Assembly (NCBI GenBank): GCA_045631465.1
Contig: JAZQUV010000027.1
Coordinates: forward strand, 1-38,325
Reading direction: 5' to 3'
From: Aphodosoma sp045631465
GTDB taxonomy: Bacteria; Bacteroidota; Bacteroidia; Bacteroidales; Paludibacteraceae
DNA: 38,325 nucleotides
Shown here: in pieces, positions 15,714 to 22,918 of the stretch
How positions within the stretch are numbered: the stretch's first letter is position 1
Layout of the letters: every line of letters begins with the position of its first letter
Program-made: the position numbers and the translations under genes
The notes under the pieces: generated by a model
Database searches by the model: none
The model's input: the letters and a program-made list of their open reading frames with translations, nothing else
Told to the model about the DNA's origin: nothing

Positions 15714-17144
15714 TTAATTGACTGTTGACTGTTGACTGTTGACTATTGACATTTTATACAATTCATACGCCTCCATCAATCCTTCCCAAAGCATTTCACT
15801 TGCTTTGTTCGAACCTGCATATGTAAAGTGTATGTGGTCCGAACCGGCCAATGGTGGATTCATATTTACCCAATTGGTCATTGAGTTCTTTCCTCCCATC
15901 GATTTATACAAATCCCAATATGCCACATTATTTGCTAAACACATATTGCGTAGTGCATCAATTAGTTTTGGCAAATGAGGGTATGTTTCCATTTGTCCAT
16001 TTATGTTTGTCGACATGTCCGATGGACCGATAAATAATATAATGGACTCTGGCGACACTTGTCTCAAATATTCTATCTGACGAGTCAATTGTTCGCAATA
16101 TGTTGCAATTGCTTTGTCCGATTTTGTATAAGGCACTCGGTTGCCGCCAAATTGCATAATTATCATTGGTACACTATTTTGTGTGTAGTAGTCGCGCAAA
16201 CTTTCTCTATTTATAGATGTGAATATTGTGCCTGAGCATCCACGCATTGCAGCGTTGTCAAATTGTACTCCAACCTCATCACCATCAACCATAAATCCAT
16301 GCACTAATGCTTTGCCTTTCATGAATATTGATGCGCGGGTCGACGAATCTGGCAAATTGAATGTTATCAAACCATTGTGTGAATTCAATTTTTTTGTCTC
16401 ACTTCTACCTTTGGTTGATAAGGTTGCGCTCACTTCGCCCTCTACTTCGTCTAGCAAAATAGTTATCTTGTTGAAATATTTTGTGTTAGGTCGTGTTTTG
16501 CTATAATTCAAGCGGTAGAACGAGAATGTTGCTGTATCTGTGAGCATTGCGGTTTGACCGAGTGGACCATAATTACGCTCTTCCATACGCATATCTTGAG
16601 TGCCATACACAAGATAGCGAGGTAGTACACCACTACATTTTTGTCCGAACGATGATGTCGGAATTGTTTGTATTGCAGGTAAAAGTCCCACTCCATAACC
16701 TCCAAATGTATCTTGCAGTGCAGTACGCAAATAGTTCGACATGCGGTCTTCTTCTATTTGCGAGTCACCATAATGTATTATGCGCACTTTTTTCTCTTTA
16801 GCCATCTCCAATGCTTCAAATAACGGAAAAATCCATTCAACACTATCTTGCGGATATGATGGTGCAAATTTGTGTGCCAACACTTTGCGACGCAATTTTT
16901 CATATTCCGATGCTTGTGCTGCTTCTATTTCGCGCTTTATTGCATCTATACCAAAAAACACCTGATCCATATTCGCCAATGGTTGTATGGTTCTCTCTTC
17001 TCCTCCTTCCATCACTTCTCGAGGCGAAGGAAATTCAAGAGTTGTCGATCCAATCGAAACTCCTTCCGCAGGCAATGCATATCCAATCAGTCCCATCATG
17101 GTATATACTGCTACTATAAATAATATTGTCTTATACGGTTTCAT
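15714..17144 (-). CDS. exported SGNH/GDSL esterase-fold protein (first of pair)
   Basis: The 476-residue product has an N-terminal signal or anchor (FIVAVYTMMGLIGYALP). Its SGNH blocks are block I RIIHYGDSQIEED, block III MQFGGNRVPY and block V GSDHIHFTYAG. In block III the usual Asp is replaced (GGNR instead of GxND), while the oxyanion Asn is kept, as in some acetyltransferase members. The large insertion between blocks I and III resembles that in its partner, so the two look like diverged duplicates, perhaps one transferase and one esterase. The last 11 residues (SIVNSQQSTVN) are encoded entirely by a TTGACTG heptamer array, so the natural C-terminus has been overwritten or extended by repeat DNA. 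Confidence 0.85.
   Translation of the reverse strand: MKPYKTILFIVAVYTMMGLIGYALPAEGVSIGSTTLEFPSPREVMEGGEERTIQPLANMDQVFFGIDAIKREIEAAQASEYEKLRRKVLAHKFAPSYPQDSVEWIFPLFEALEMAKEKKVRIIHYGDSQIEEDRMSNYLRTALQDTFGGYGVGLLPAIQTIPTSSFGQKCSGVLPRYLVYGTQDMRMEERNYGPLGQTAMLTDTATFSFYRLNYSKTRPNTKYFNKITILLDEVEGEVSATLSTKGRSETKKLNSHNGLITFNLPDSSTRASIFMKGKALVHGFMVDGDEVGVQFDNAAMRGCSGTIFTSINRESLRDYYTQNSVPMIIMQFGGNRVPYTKSDKAIATYCEQLTRQIEYLRQVSPESIILFIGPSDMSTNINGQMETYPHLPKLIDALRNMCLANNVAYWDLYKSMGGKNSMTNWVNMNPPLAGSDHIHFTYAGSNKASEMLWEGLMEAYELYKMSIVNSQQSTVN
15718..15752. repeat. heptamer array encoding the C-terminus of the first SGNH protein
   Basis: Units on the + strand are TTGACTG three times, TTGACTA and TTGACAT. On the minus strand they are read through as coding sequence and the stop codon follows immediately. 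Confidence 0.9.
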
Positions 17145-17176
17145 ATTAGTTAAGAGTAATAATTTTTTCAGTTCTC

Positions 17177-17232
17177 AATAAGCGAGTGTAGCCCCAATTT
17201 TGCTTGGGTTATTCCGAGCGTAGCAAGGGTCA
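17177..17232. other. inter-gene segment with a short hairpin
   Basis: CCCAATTTTGCTTGGG forms a 5-bp hairpin inside the gap between the LysM gene and the first SGNH gene. The flanking words (GAGCGTAGCAAGGG) look like fragments of dispersed intergenic repeats, but no second copy is present here. Confidence 0.3.
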
Positions 17233-17244
17233 ACAACGCATTTG

Positions 17245-18171
17245 TTAATTCTCTATTCGTAACTTTTGTCCGATTCTCAAAAAGTCCGATTTCAACCCAT
17301 TCCATTTCTTTAGTTGTGTCACGGTCACTTTGTGTCGTTTAGCTATATGTCCTAGCGTATCGCCCGATTTCACAACATATATCTTCACTGCATTAGCCTT
17401 TTTTATAGCTGCAGCACGAGCTTTTTCTTGTGCAATATCAGCTTCTATTATGGCAACTAATTCTTCCTTACGTGCAGCAATCTCAGTTTCATACACCGAT
17501 GCCAATACCTCATCCAACATCAAGCTCTCTGGCACAAATATCTCGTCAATCCAACGCGTCGAAGGCAATATCTTTGCATTAGTCAATCCTAATTCTATTC
17601 CTATCGAATCCTGTAGCGTTGTTTTGCGAATTGGGTGCTCAAATTTATATTTCACATACCCCGTTAGGTTGTATATCGAATCTAACGATATTTCACAATC
17701 AAAATCTACACTATCGCAAATCGTGTTTTTAGGCAGATGCTCGCACAACAACTTCATCTCTTCATTGCTTACCGATTTAAGATTTATGCCACACAAATTT
17801 GCCACATCAGCCAATAGTGGAGCGCCATTCAAATAGGCCAATATTGCCACATCCTCATTGCCATAATATTCCACCAAGTCACTCATATATTTTGCCACCA
17901 CATCAGTCGACAATCTCAAGTCATAGCGCTCATCCACTCGATCATCTATTTTCAGTCCATATCTGCGAGCCACAGGAGTTGTCAATCCCCAAATACCAGC
18001 CTCATAACCATTATTATAGCGCAAATCAATTCTTTTATTGATCTGCATAGGTAGCGACGAAACCTTTTCCGACAAACCATAACTCGCAAACAATGAATCC
18101 CATGGCAACGCAACATTTGCCATCGAACCCATAGCAATCATCACTCCTAATATAGTCAATTTTATTCTCAT
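17245..18171 (-). CDS. exported LysM protein with a degenerate lytic-transglycosylase-like domain
   Basis: From ATG 18171 the product is 308 residues; the frame extends to a TTG at 18183, but that would leave almost no leader after the -7 box. A signal peptide is followed by GIWGLTTPVARRYGLKIDD, VDERYDLRLSTDVVAKYMSD and AYLNGAP, which track the MltD-type transglycosylase core (GLWQFMP...RRYGLKV, VDERRDP..ST.AA..YL, AYNAG). Where MltD has its catalytic Glu, about 15 residues before GIW, this protein has Ile in a basic stretch, so the fold is probably inactive and used for binding. A helical A/E/K-rich stretch leads to one C-terminal LysM domain (YVVKSGDTLGHIAKRHKVTV ... LRIGQKLRI) that binds peptidoglycan. 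It heads the operon of two SGNH proteins and the MBOAT enzyme and may tether that system to the wall. Confidence 0.75.
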   Translation of the reverse strand: MRIKLTILGVMIAMGSMANVALPWDSLFASYGLSEKVSSLPMQINKRIDLRYNNGYEAGIWGLTTPVARRYGLKIDDRVDERYDLRLSTDVVAKYMSDLVEYYGNEDVAILAYLNGAPLLADVANLCGINLKSVSNEEMKLLCEHLPKNTICDSVDFDCEISLDSIYNLTGYVKYKFEHPIRKTTLQDSIGIELGLTNAKILPSTRWIDEIFVPESLMLDEVLASVYETEIAARKEELVAIIEADIAQEKARAAAIKKANAVKIYVVKSGDTLGHIAKRHKVTVTQLKKWNGLKSDFLRIGQKLRIEN

Positions 18172-18193
18172 GTCTAAGGTCAAAAAATCTTTG

Positions 18194-18201
18194 CAAAGTT
18201 A
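18194..18201 (-). promoter_or_regulatory. -7 element of the LysM-SGNH-MBOAT operon
   Basis: TAACTTTG on the minus strand, 22 bases before ATG 18171. The -33 region is not clear. Confidence 0.55.
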
Positions 18202-18336
18202 CAAAAAATAATCTACAATACTCGTCGTTTTATGCTAAAAAACTTAACAAATTATACACAATTTTCTTTATGTCTAATTATGAGTATTTTTGTCTTTTTT
18301 AGCACAAAAGTTAACAACTTTTTGAATTAAATTTCG

Positions 18337-18344
18337 TACCTTTG
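18337..18344 (+). promoter_or_regulatory. -7 element of the outer membrane barrel gene
   Basis: TACCTTTG lies 27 bases before the ATG. TTTG at 18321-18324 is too close (12 bp) to be a standard -33 box. The 190-bp divergent region between the two -7 boxes is A/T-rich and otherwise featureless. Confidence 0.6.
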
Positions 18345-18371
18345 CAAATTATTTATCTATAGAGTGAATTT

Positions 18372-19052
18372 ATGAAACGATCTTATCTACTATTTCTCAC
18401 CTTATTATTTGCATCTACGGCGTTATTTGCTTCTCAATCAGATACAACAATCCATCACGTCTGTCGCAAACACCCTTTCGCCTACAATGGCTATCAAGGT
18501 GGCATGATGTTCAACATTGGTTATGTGCAGAGTCGTGATTTTCAGTTTTCTGACAATCAACAAAATCCTCTTGGCAATTCCCAGCAACTCAAAGGTGCCT
18601 CTCTTGGCATCGGAGGCGCACTTCGTGTCGGATTTGGCAAATATCTCCGCGTCGGTATCGAGGGCTATGTCTCTACCCACAAGTACGGACCTAATGCAAG
18701 TTCTGCCAAAGTCGGGTGGGGTGGACTCCTTCTCGATTCTCATTGGCACATCAAGCGTTGGACTATTTTCACTGGAGGTGTCATCGGTGGCGGCTCCTAT
18801 ACCCATACAACATTAATCAATCACGATAATTCTATCACCAACTATCCCAACGATTTCGTAGTCGAAAACCAATACGTATCCTATCGCCACTATCCTTTTC
18901 TCGTGCTCAATCCATTCGTAGGATGCGAATATTCTCTCACCAAGCGCATCAGCGCCGTAGCCAAAATCGACTATATGCTCAATGCAACCAATTGGGCCGA
19001 CGATTTTGCCACAGGTCCTCGTTTCTTCATCGGTTTCATGTTTGGCCGATAG
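18372..19052 (+). CDS. outer membrane beta-barrel protein
   Basis: The 226-residue protein has a signal peptide (SYLLFLTLLFASTALFAS). The mature part alternates hydrophobic and polar residues with many Gly and aromatic residues (GYQGGMMFNIGYVQSRDF, GASLGIGGALRVGFGKYLRV, ISAVAKIDYMLNATNWADDF). It ends in RFFIGFMFGR, a typical last strand. It fits an 8- to 10-stranded porin-like barrel, but I do not recognise the specific family. The gene starts a + strand pair with the beta-helix lipoprotein. Its coding strand is unusually rich in C at third positions compared with other + strand genes in the window. Confidence 0.75.
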   Translation: MKRSYLLFLTLLFASTALFASQSDTTIHHVCRKHPFAYNGYQGGMMFNIGYVQSRDFQFSDNQQNPLGNSQQLKGASLGIGGALRVGFGKYLRVGIEGYVSTHKYGPNASSAKVGWGGLLLDSHWHIKRWTIFTGGVIGGGSYTHTTLINHDNSITNYPNDFVVENQYVSYRHYPFLVLNPFVGCEYSLTKRISAVAKIDYMLNATNWADDFATGPRFFIGFMFGR

Positions 19053-19167
19053 ACTTTTTTCCCTACCCAACAGCTACCTTCTTCATAGGATAACCCTACC
19101 TTCAAGCAACCTATGCCGAAGAAGACTGACACCTCAAAATAATAAAATCCATTCCTAATCCCCAACT

Positions 19168-20628
19168 ATGAAATATCTATTTTCTCTTTTTTTCGCTATC
19201 ATCCTCCTTCTTCCTAGTTGTGTCGAAGAGAACATCAGTGCCGACGAGCGTCTCCAACTCACCTTCTCGTGCGACACGCTCATTATGGATACTCTCTTTG
19301 CCGAACAACAATCAGCCACAGGTCGCTTTATGATATACAACGAGAACAAAAATGCCCTCAACATCTCGTCTATACGCATGGCAGGAGGTTCTTCCTCTCA
19401 TTTCCGTTTCAATGTCGATGGTCGCATAGCAGGCAAAGGCGAGGCGCTCAACGATATTGTCATCAAGGGTCGCGATTCTCTCTTTGTTTTCGTTGAAATG
19501 ACTCCTCCAACCACCGACCATCAACCATATCTCGTCATATTCGATTCTCTTATTTTTGAGTGCAACAGTCGCATAAAGGACGTAAAACTCATGGCTGTCA
19601 GTAGCGATGCACGCATTTTGCGCAATCAAATCTATACTACAAACGCCACAATCGATTCTCTCCGCCCTAATCTCGTATTCAACCATATCTATGTTGCCGA
19701 AGGTGCTAAACTTACTATTTCCGAAGGTGCCAAGCTCTATATGCATGCAGGCGCAAACATCATTGTCGATGGTACTTTAGAGTGTCGAGGCTCATTCGAG
19801 CATCCTGTCATCATTCGTGGCGACCGTTTCGATTGCATCAACGATGTCGACCAAACTCCTTACGACCAAATGCCAAACCAATGGGGTGCTATTTATCTTC
19901 AAAATGCACAATCTCAGCATATTATCGAGAATACCCATATCCGTGGTGCAAGTGCTGGCATACTTCTCATAGGTGCCAATCGTAGCGAACCCACTCTCGA
20001 ACTTCGCAACTCCGTAGTTCACAATTCTGGTGCTTATGGCGTATATGCTCAGCAAGGCAATCTCGTTGTCGAAAACTCCGAAATAAGCAATTGTGGCGAG
20101 TCTTGTATAGTTCAGTTAGGTGGCTCATTGCGTATGGCGCACACCACTATCGCCAACTACTATCGCTATGCTTCGCGCAAGAATGCCTCTGTCCGAATTC
20201 TCAACTATGTAGTGCAAAATGGTTCATCACTCTATTTCCCAATTTCAAGCGCAGTTATCGAAAACAGTATCATATTTGGTAGTAATAGTGAGGAACTCGA
20301 ACTTGGTCACGACACCACCTCTCTTGCCGACTACAATGTGCTCCTTTCTCACACGCTTATCAAAGGCAAACAACAAGAAACCAACAATTTCGTAAATTGC
20401 TATTGGGCAAAATCTCGCAACGTGCGCAATGCCTCCGACACAGTTTTTGTCAACACCAAGATTGACAACATCGCCGAAACAGGCTATTTCAACTTCCATC
20501 TCGACTCCCTCTCTCACGCACGCAATTTAGGCTCACCCCAAGTCTCAAACCTCTATCCCCTCGACCTCGACGGCAACGACCGTAATTCCGATGGCACTCC
20601 CGATTTAGGAGCGTATGAAAAACAATAA
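19168..20628 (+). CDS. lipoprotein with a right-handed beta-helix
   Basis: The 486-residue product has a signal peptide ending in a lipobox (LLLPSC, acylated Cys at 18), placing it on the outer membrane. Residues 20-150 look like a beta-sandwich. From about 165 on, short repeating strands (AEGAKLTISEGAKLYMHAGA, NTHIRGASAGILLIGANR, LELRNSVVHNSGAYGVYAQQ, LVVENSEISNCGESC) give a parallel beta-helix like that of pectate-lyase-fold proteins. The end DLDGNDRNSDGTPDLGAYE matches the C-terminal signature of Bacteroidetes choice-of-anchor/beta-helix surface proteins. No catalytic site can be assigned. It follows the barrel gene by 115 bp with no terminator between them, so a shared transcript and a surface complex are possible. 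Confidence 0.8.
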   Translation: MKYLFSLFFAIILLLPSCVEENISADERLQLTFSCDTLIMDTLFAEQQSATGRFMIYNENKNALNISSIRMAGGSSSHFRFNVDGRIAGKGEALNDIVIKGRDSLFVFVEMTPPTTDHQPYLVIFDSLIFECNSRIKDVKLMAVSSDARILRNQIYTTNATIDSLRPNLVFNHIYVAEGAKLTISEGAKLYMHAGANIIVDGTLECRGSFEHPVIIRGDRFDCINDVDQTPYDQMPNQWGAIYLQNAQSQHIIENTHIRGASAGILLIGANRSEPTLELRNSVVHNSGAYGVYAQQGNLVVENSEISNCGESCIVQLGGSLRMAHTTIANYYRYASRKNASVRILNYVVQNGSSLYFPISSAVIENSIIFGSNSEELELGHDTTSLADYNVLLSHTLIKGKQQETNNFVNCYWAKSRNVRNASDTVFVNTKIDNIAETGYFNFHLDSLSHARNLGSPQVSNLYPLDLDGNDRNSDGTPDLGAYEKQ

Positions 20629-20649
20629 TTGTTTAATAATAAAATCAAT

Positions 20650-21294
20650 ATGAATCAACAAGAAGTAGGTTATGTTTATATATTAACCAATCCGAGTTTT
20701 TGTAATGATTGGGTGAAAATAGGTAAAAGTTCTCGCCCTGTTGATGTTCGTTCAAAGGAGTTAGATAATACGGCAGTACCTCTTCCTTTTGAAATATTTG
20801 CAGTAATGAAAACTGTGAAATATAACGAGGTGGAGAAATTAGTGCATAAAACTATAGATAGATTGACTGATTTGAGAATACGTCAAAATCGTGAGTTTTT
20901 TAATGTTAATCCACATGTTGCATTGGATATATTTCGCGATATTGCAATGACAATAGATGATGCAGAAGTGATTTTATATGTGGATAATGAACCTAAACAC
21001 GATGAAGATTTTGATTGTTATAGTAAGCGAGAGGTTAAACGTTCTCGTTTTAAATTTAGTATGTGTGGAATAGAAATAGGAGAGCCTATTGTTTTTGATC
21101 CGACAGGTATAGTTGTTAAGGTTGCTACTGATGATTCGGTTGAGTATAATGGAAGAATATATAAGTTATCTCCTTTTGTTGGCACATTCATGCCTATTGA
21201 AAAACGTAATGCATCTGGAGCTTATCAAGGAGCTAAATATTTTTCATATAAGGGTAGAATTCTTGATGTTATAAGAAAAGAGCGAGAGTTGTAA
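20650..21294 (+). CDS. GIY-YIG nuclease-fold protein (T5orf172 type) with an unknown C-terminal domain
   Basis: The 214-residue product opens with GYVYILTN, then WVKIGKSSRPVDVRSKEL and a VEKLVHKTIDRL helix, the pattern of the T5orf172/MUG113 branch of GIY-YIG proteins. These resemble nucleases found in phages and mobile DNA; whether this one cuts DNA is uncertain. An acidic bridge leads to a C-terminal beta-rich domain (GIEIGEPIVFDPTG, VEYNGRIYKLSPFVG, YQGAKYFSYKGRILDVI) that I do not recognise with certainty; it resembles small domains that sit at the C-terminus of many GIY-YIG proteins. ATG 20650 was chosen over the in-frame TTG at 20629 because the conserved sequence starts right after it. 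The gene is A+T-rich compared with the gene before it and lies beside tRNA-Phe, which hints at acquisition. Confidence 0.8.
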   Translation: MNQQEVGYVYILTNPSFCNDWVKIGKSSRPVDVRSKELDNTAVPLPFEIFAVMKTVKYNEVEKLVHKTIDRLTDLRIRQNREFFNVNPHVALDIFRDIAMTIDDAEVILYVDNEPKHDEDFDCYSKREVKRSRFKFSMCGIEIGEPIVFDPTGIVVKVATDDSVEYNGRIYKLSPFVGTFMPIEKRNASGAYQGAKYFSYKGRILDVIRKEREL

Positions 21295-21300
21295 TATTTG

Positions 21301-21348
21301 TACACAAAAAATAGCCTATACCAATAGATATAGGCTATTTTTTGTGTA
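21301..21348. terminator. terminator after the GIY-YIG gene
   Basis: A perfect 20-bp stem, TACACAAAAAATAGCCTATA with its complement at 21329-21348, around an 8-base loop. It has T-runs in both directions and also faces the tRNA transcript. Confidence 0.95.
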
Positions 21349-21371
21349 TTTACGAATATGTATAAAGAAAA

Positions 21372-21396
21372 AAGCAGTCACAAATTGTAACTGCTT
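21372..21396 (-). terminator. tRNA-Phe terminator
   Basis: On the minus strand AAGCAGT pairs with ACTGCTT around a loop of 11 and runs into TTTTT, 13 bases past the tRNA. Confidence 0.7.
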
Positions 21397-21408
21397 GATT
21401 TTCTTTTG

Positions 21409-21481
21409 TGGTGCCACCAGGAATCGAACCGGGGACACAAGGATTTTCAGTCCTTTGCTCTACCAACTGAGCTATGGCACC
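21409..21481 (-). tRNA. tRNA-Phe (GAA)
   Basis: The 73-base minus-strand sequence has a GGTGCCA/TGGCACC acceptor stem with discriminator A. The D arm reads AGCTCAGTTGGTAGAGC, the anticodon loop CTGAAAA has anticodon GAA, and the T arm reads CCCCGGTTCGATTCCTGG. CCA is not encoded. A matching promoter lies just upstream. Confidence 0.97.
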
Positions 21482-21510
21482 ATCGTTGCTTCCTTTCTCA
21501 AAAGCGAGTG

Positions 21511-21542
21511 CAAAGTTACGATATTTATTTGATATAACCAAA
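21511..21542 (-). promoter_or_regulatory. tRNA-Phe promoter
   Basis: TTTG (21542-21539), 20 bp, TAACTTTG (21518-21511) on the minus strand. Confidence 0.8.
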
Positions 21543-21594
21543 TATTTTCGGCTAAAAATAACAATAAATTTATTGTGCTTTGTTTTTCAGTATA

Positions 21595-22137
21595 TTACAT
21601 GCCAAATTTTTCGGGAAATTTAGCATTTATCTCTTTATAATAAGCTTTAATTTGTGCCATATCGGCATCTACATTGCCTGTTGGTGTGAACTGATCGCCG
21701 AGAATTATCTCTTTTTTCTTGAAATCTAATGCTGCAAATACGATTGGAATACCTGCTTTTTCGGCAATAAAATAGAATCCTTTTTTCCAATCAGGGTTGT
21801 AGCTGCGAGTACCTTCTGGGGTAATAGCCACACAAAGCGACTCATGTTTGTCGAATTCTGCCGCCATGGCATCGGTCATACGCATCTTTTTGTCGCGTTG
21901 GATAGCCACGCCGCCAAGTGCGCGCATCAAGTAGCCCATAGGGAAGAAAAACCACTCTTTTTTCATAAAGAAGTTGGCTTTGATATTGAGTGCAAATTTC
22001 ACAAAAATACCAATCATAAAGTCCCAATTCGATGTGTGTGGAGCAACGCAGATTACACATTTATTAGGAAGCGCTTGTTTTAGGTTGATAGTCCAACCAA
22101 AATATTCTAATGTTTTATAAGCCCAATTCTTTTTCAT
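21595..22137 (-). CDS. PlsC-like acyltransferase
   Basis: Short (180 residues) member of the PlsC/lysophospholipid acyltransferase superfamily. It has the HX4D motif in APHTSNWDF and the second motif in ITPEGTRSYNPDWK, with GGVAIQR in between. Such proteins move an acyl chain from acyl-ACP or acyl-CoA to a glycerophosphate or another lipid head. This compact version is common in Bacteroidetes, where the exact acceptor is not settled. One hydrophobic stretch (FFMKKEWFFFPMGYLM) may sit on the inner membrane. It is last in an apparent operon with comF (37-bp gap) and the FAD dehydrogenase, but the three functions do not obviously connect. Confidence 0.88.
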   Translation of the reverse strand: MKKNWAYKTLEYFGWTINLKQALPNKCVICVAPHTSNWDFMIGIFVKFALNIKANFFMKKEWFFFPMGYLMRALGGVAIQRDKKMRMTDAMAAEFDKHESLCVAITPEGTRSYNPDWKKGFYFIAEKAGIPIVFAALDFKKKEIILGDQFTPTGNVDADMAQIKAYYKEINAKFPEKFGM

Positions 22138-22174
22138 ATTTAAGCATTGTTTTATTGTTAATAGTTTCTGTACT

Positions 22175-22885
22175 CTAAATAACGTCTGCTGCAGAGGCAG
22201 TATAGATGTGTATTTTTATGTTTTTCGATTTAGATAGTGCTTTACAACATGCTATCAAAGTCGACCCTGTAGTGAGCACATCATCGATGAGCAATATTGT
22301 CTTGTCTTCAAATAGAGTAGCATCGCGTAGTTCGAATAGGTCTTTCACATTCTCTATACGTTCTTTGAGCGACTTTTTTGTTTGCGATTCGTTGTTGCGT
22401 GTGCGGTAGAGATTGGTTGTTTCCAATGACACATTCAATTGTCGTGCCACTTCTCTTGCAATCAGTTCCGATTGATTATACCCACGCTGCGCAATGCGTT
22501 TGTTGTGTAGTGGTACGGGTACAATGTAGTCTATTTGCGTATATCGTTTGCTCTGTTGTATTTGGTTGGCTATAGCTTCTCCAAGTAGCGAACCAATTGC
22601 CTGGTAATTATTATATTTAAGGTCGTGTATTAGTTGTTGACTGATAGTGCCCATCTCAAACTTCATCAGTGCAGCCACACTTTCGAATGGTGCCAATCCC
22701 ATCAATCTCTCTTCAAGTTGATTACCTTTATATTTTGTCATTGGCGAGGCAAACAAGTCTTTTAATGTGGTTGTCTTGCAATGCTCGCACACTGCCACTT
22801 CGTCGATTTCCAATGCCGCACCACAATTCAAGCAATGTCTATCAACTAATACGCATTTCAAATATTTTAAAAGTTTATCAAACAA
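22175..22885 (-). CDS. comF: ComF-family phosphoribosyltransferase-fold protein
   Basis: The 236-residue protein starts with a four-cysteine zinc knuckle (CLNCGAALE..VCEHC). It then has HDLKYNNYQAIGSLLG, VPVPLHNKRIAQRGYNQSEL and the PRPP-binding loop ILLIDDVLTTGSTL, all hallmarks of ComF proteins. Homologues are needed for DNA uptake in naturally competent bacteria and help feed incoming single strands into the cell, but most carriers are not known to be competent. The length is normal. It lies between the FAD dehydrogenase (33-bp gap) and the PlsC-like gene on the same strand. Confidence 0.92.
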   Translation of the reverse strand: MFDKLLKYLKCVLVDRHCLNCGAALEIDEVAVCEHCKTTTLKDLFASPMTKYKGNQLEERLMGLAPFESVAALMKFEMGTISQQLIHDLKYNNYQAIGSLLGEAIANQIQQSKRYTQIDYIVPVPLHNKRIAQRGYNQSELIAREVARQLNVSLETTNLYRTRNNESQTKKSLKERIENVKDLFELRDATLFEDKTILLIDDVLTTGSTLIACCKALSKSKNIKIHIYTASAADVI

Positions 22886-22918
22886 TTTTCAATTTTATTG
22901 CCAAGGGCTCAAAGACTT

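Noticed and set aside
20629..21481. Integrated element with attachment sites at tRNA-Phe
   Set aside because: No integrase and no duplicated tRNA end was found, so only a weak hint of acquisition remains.
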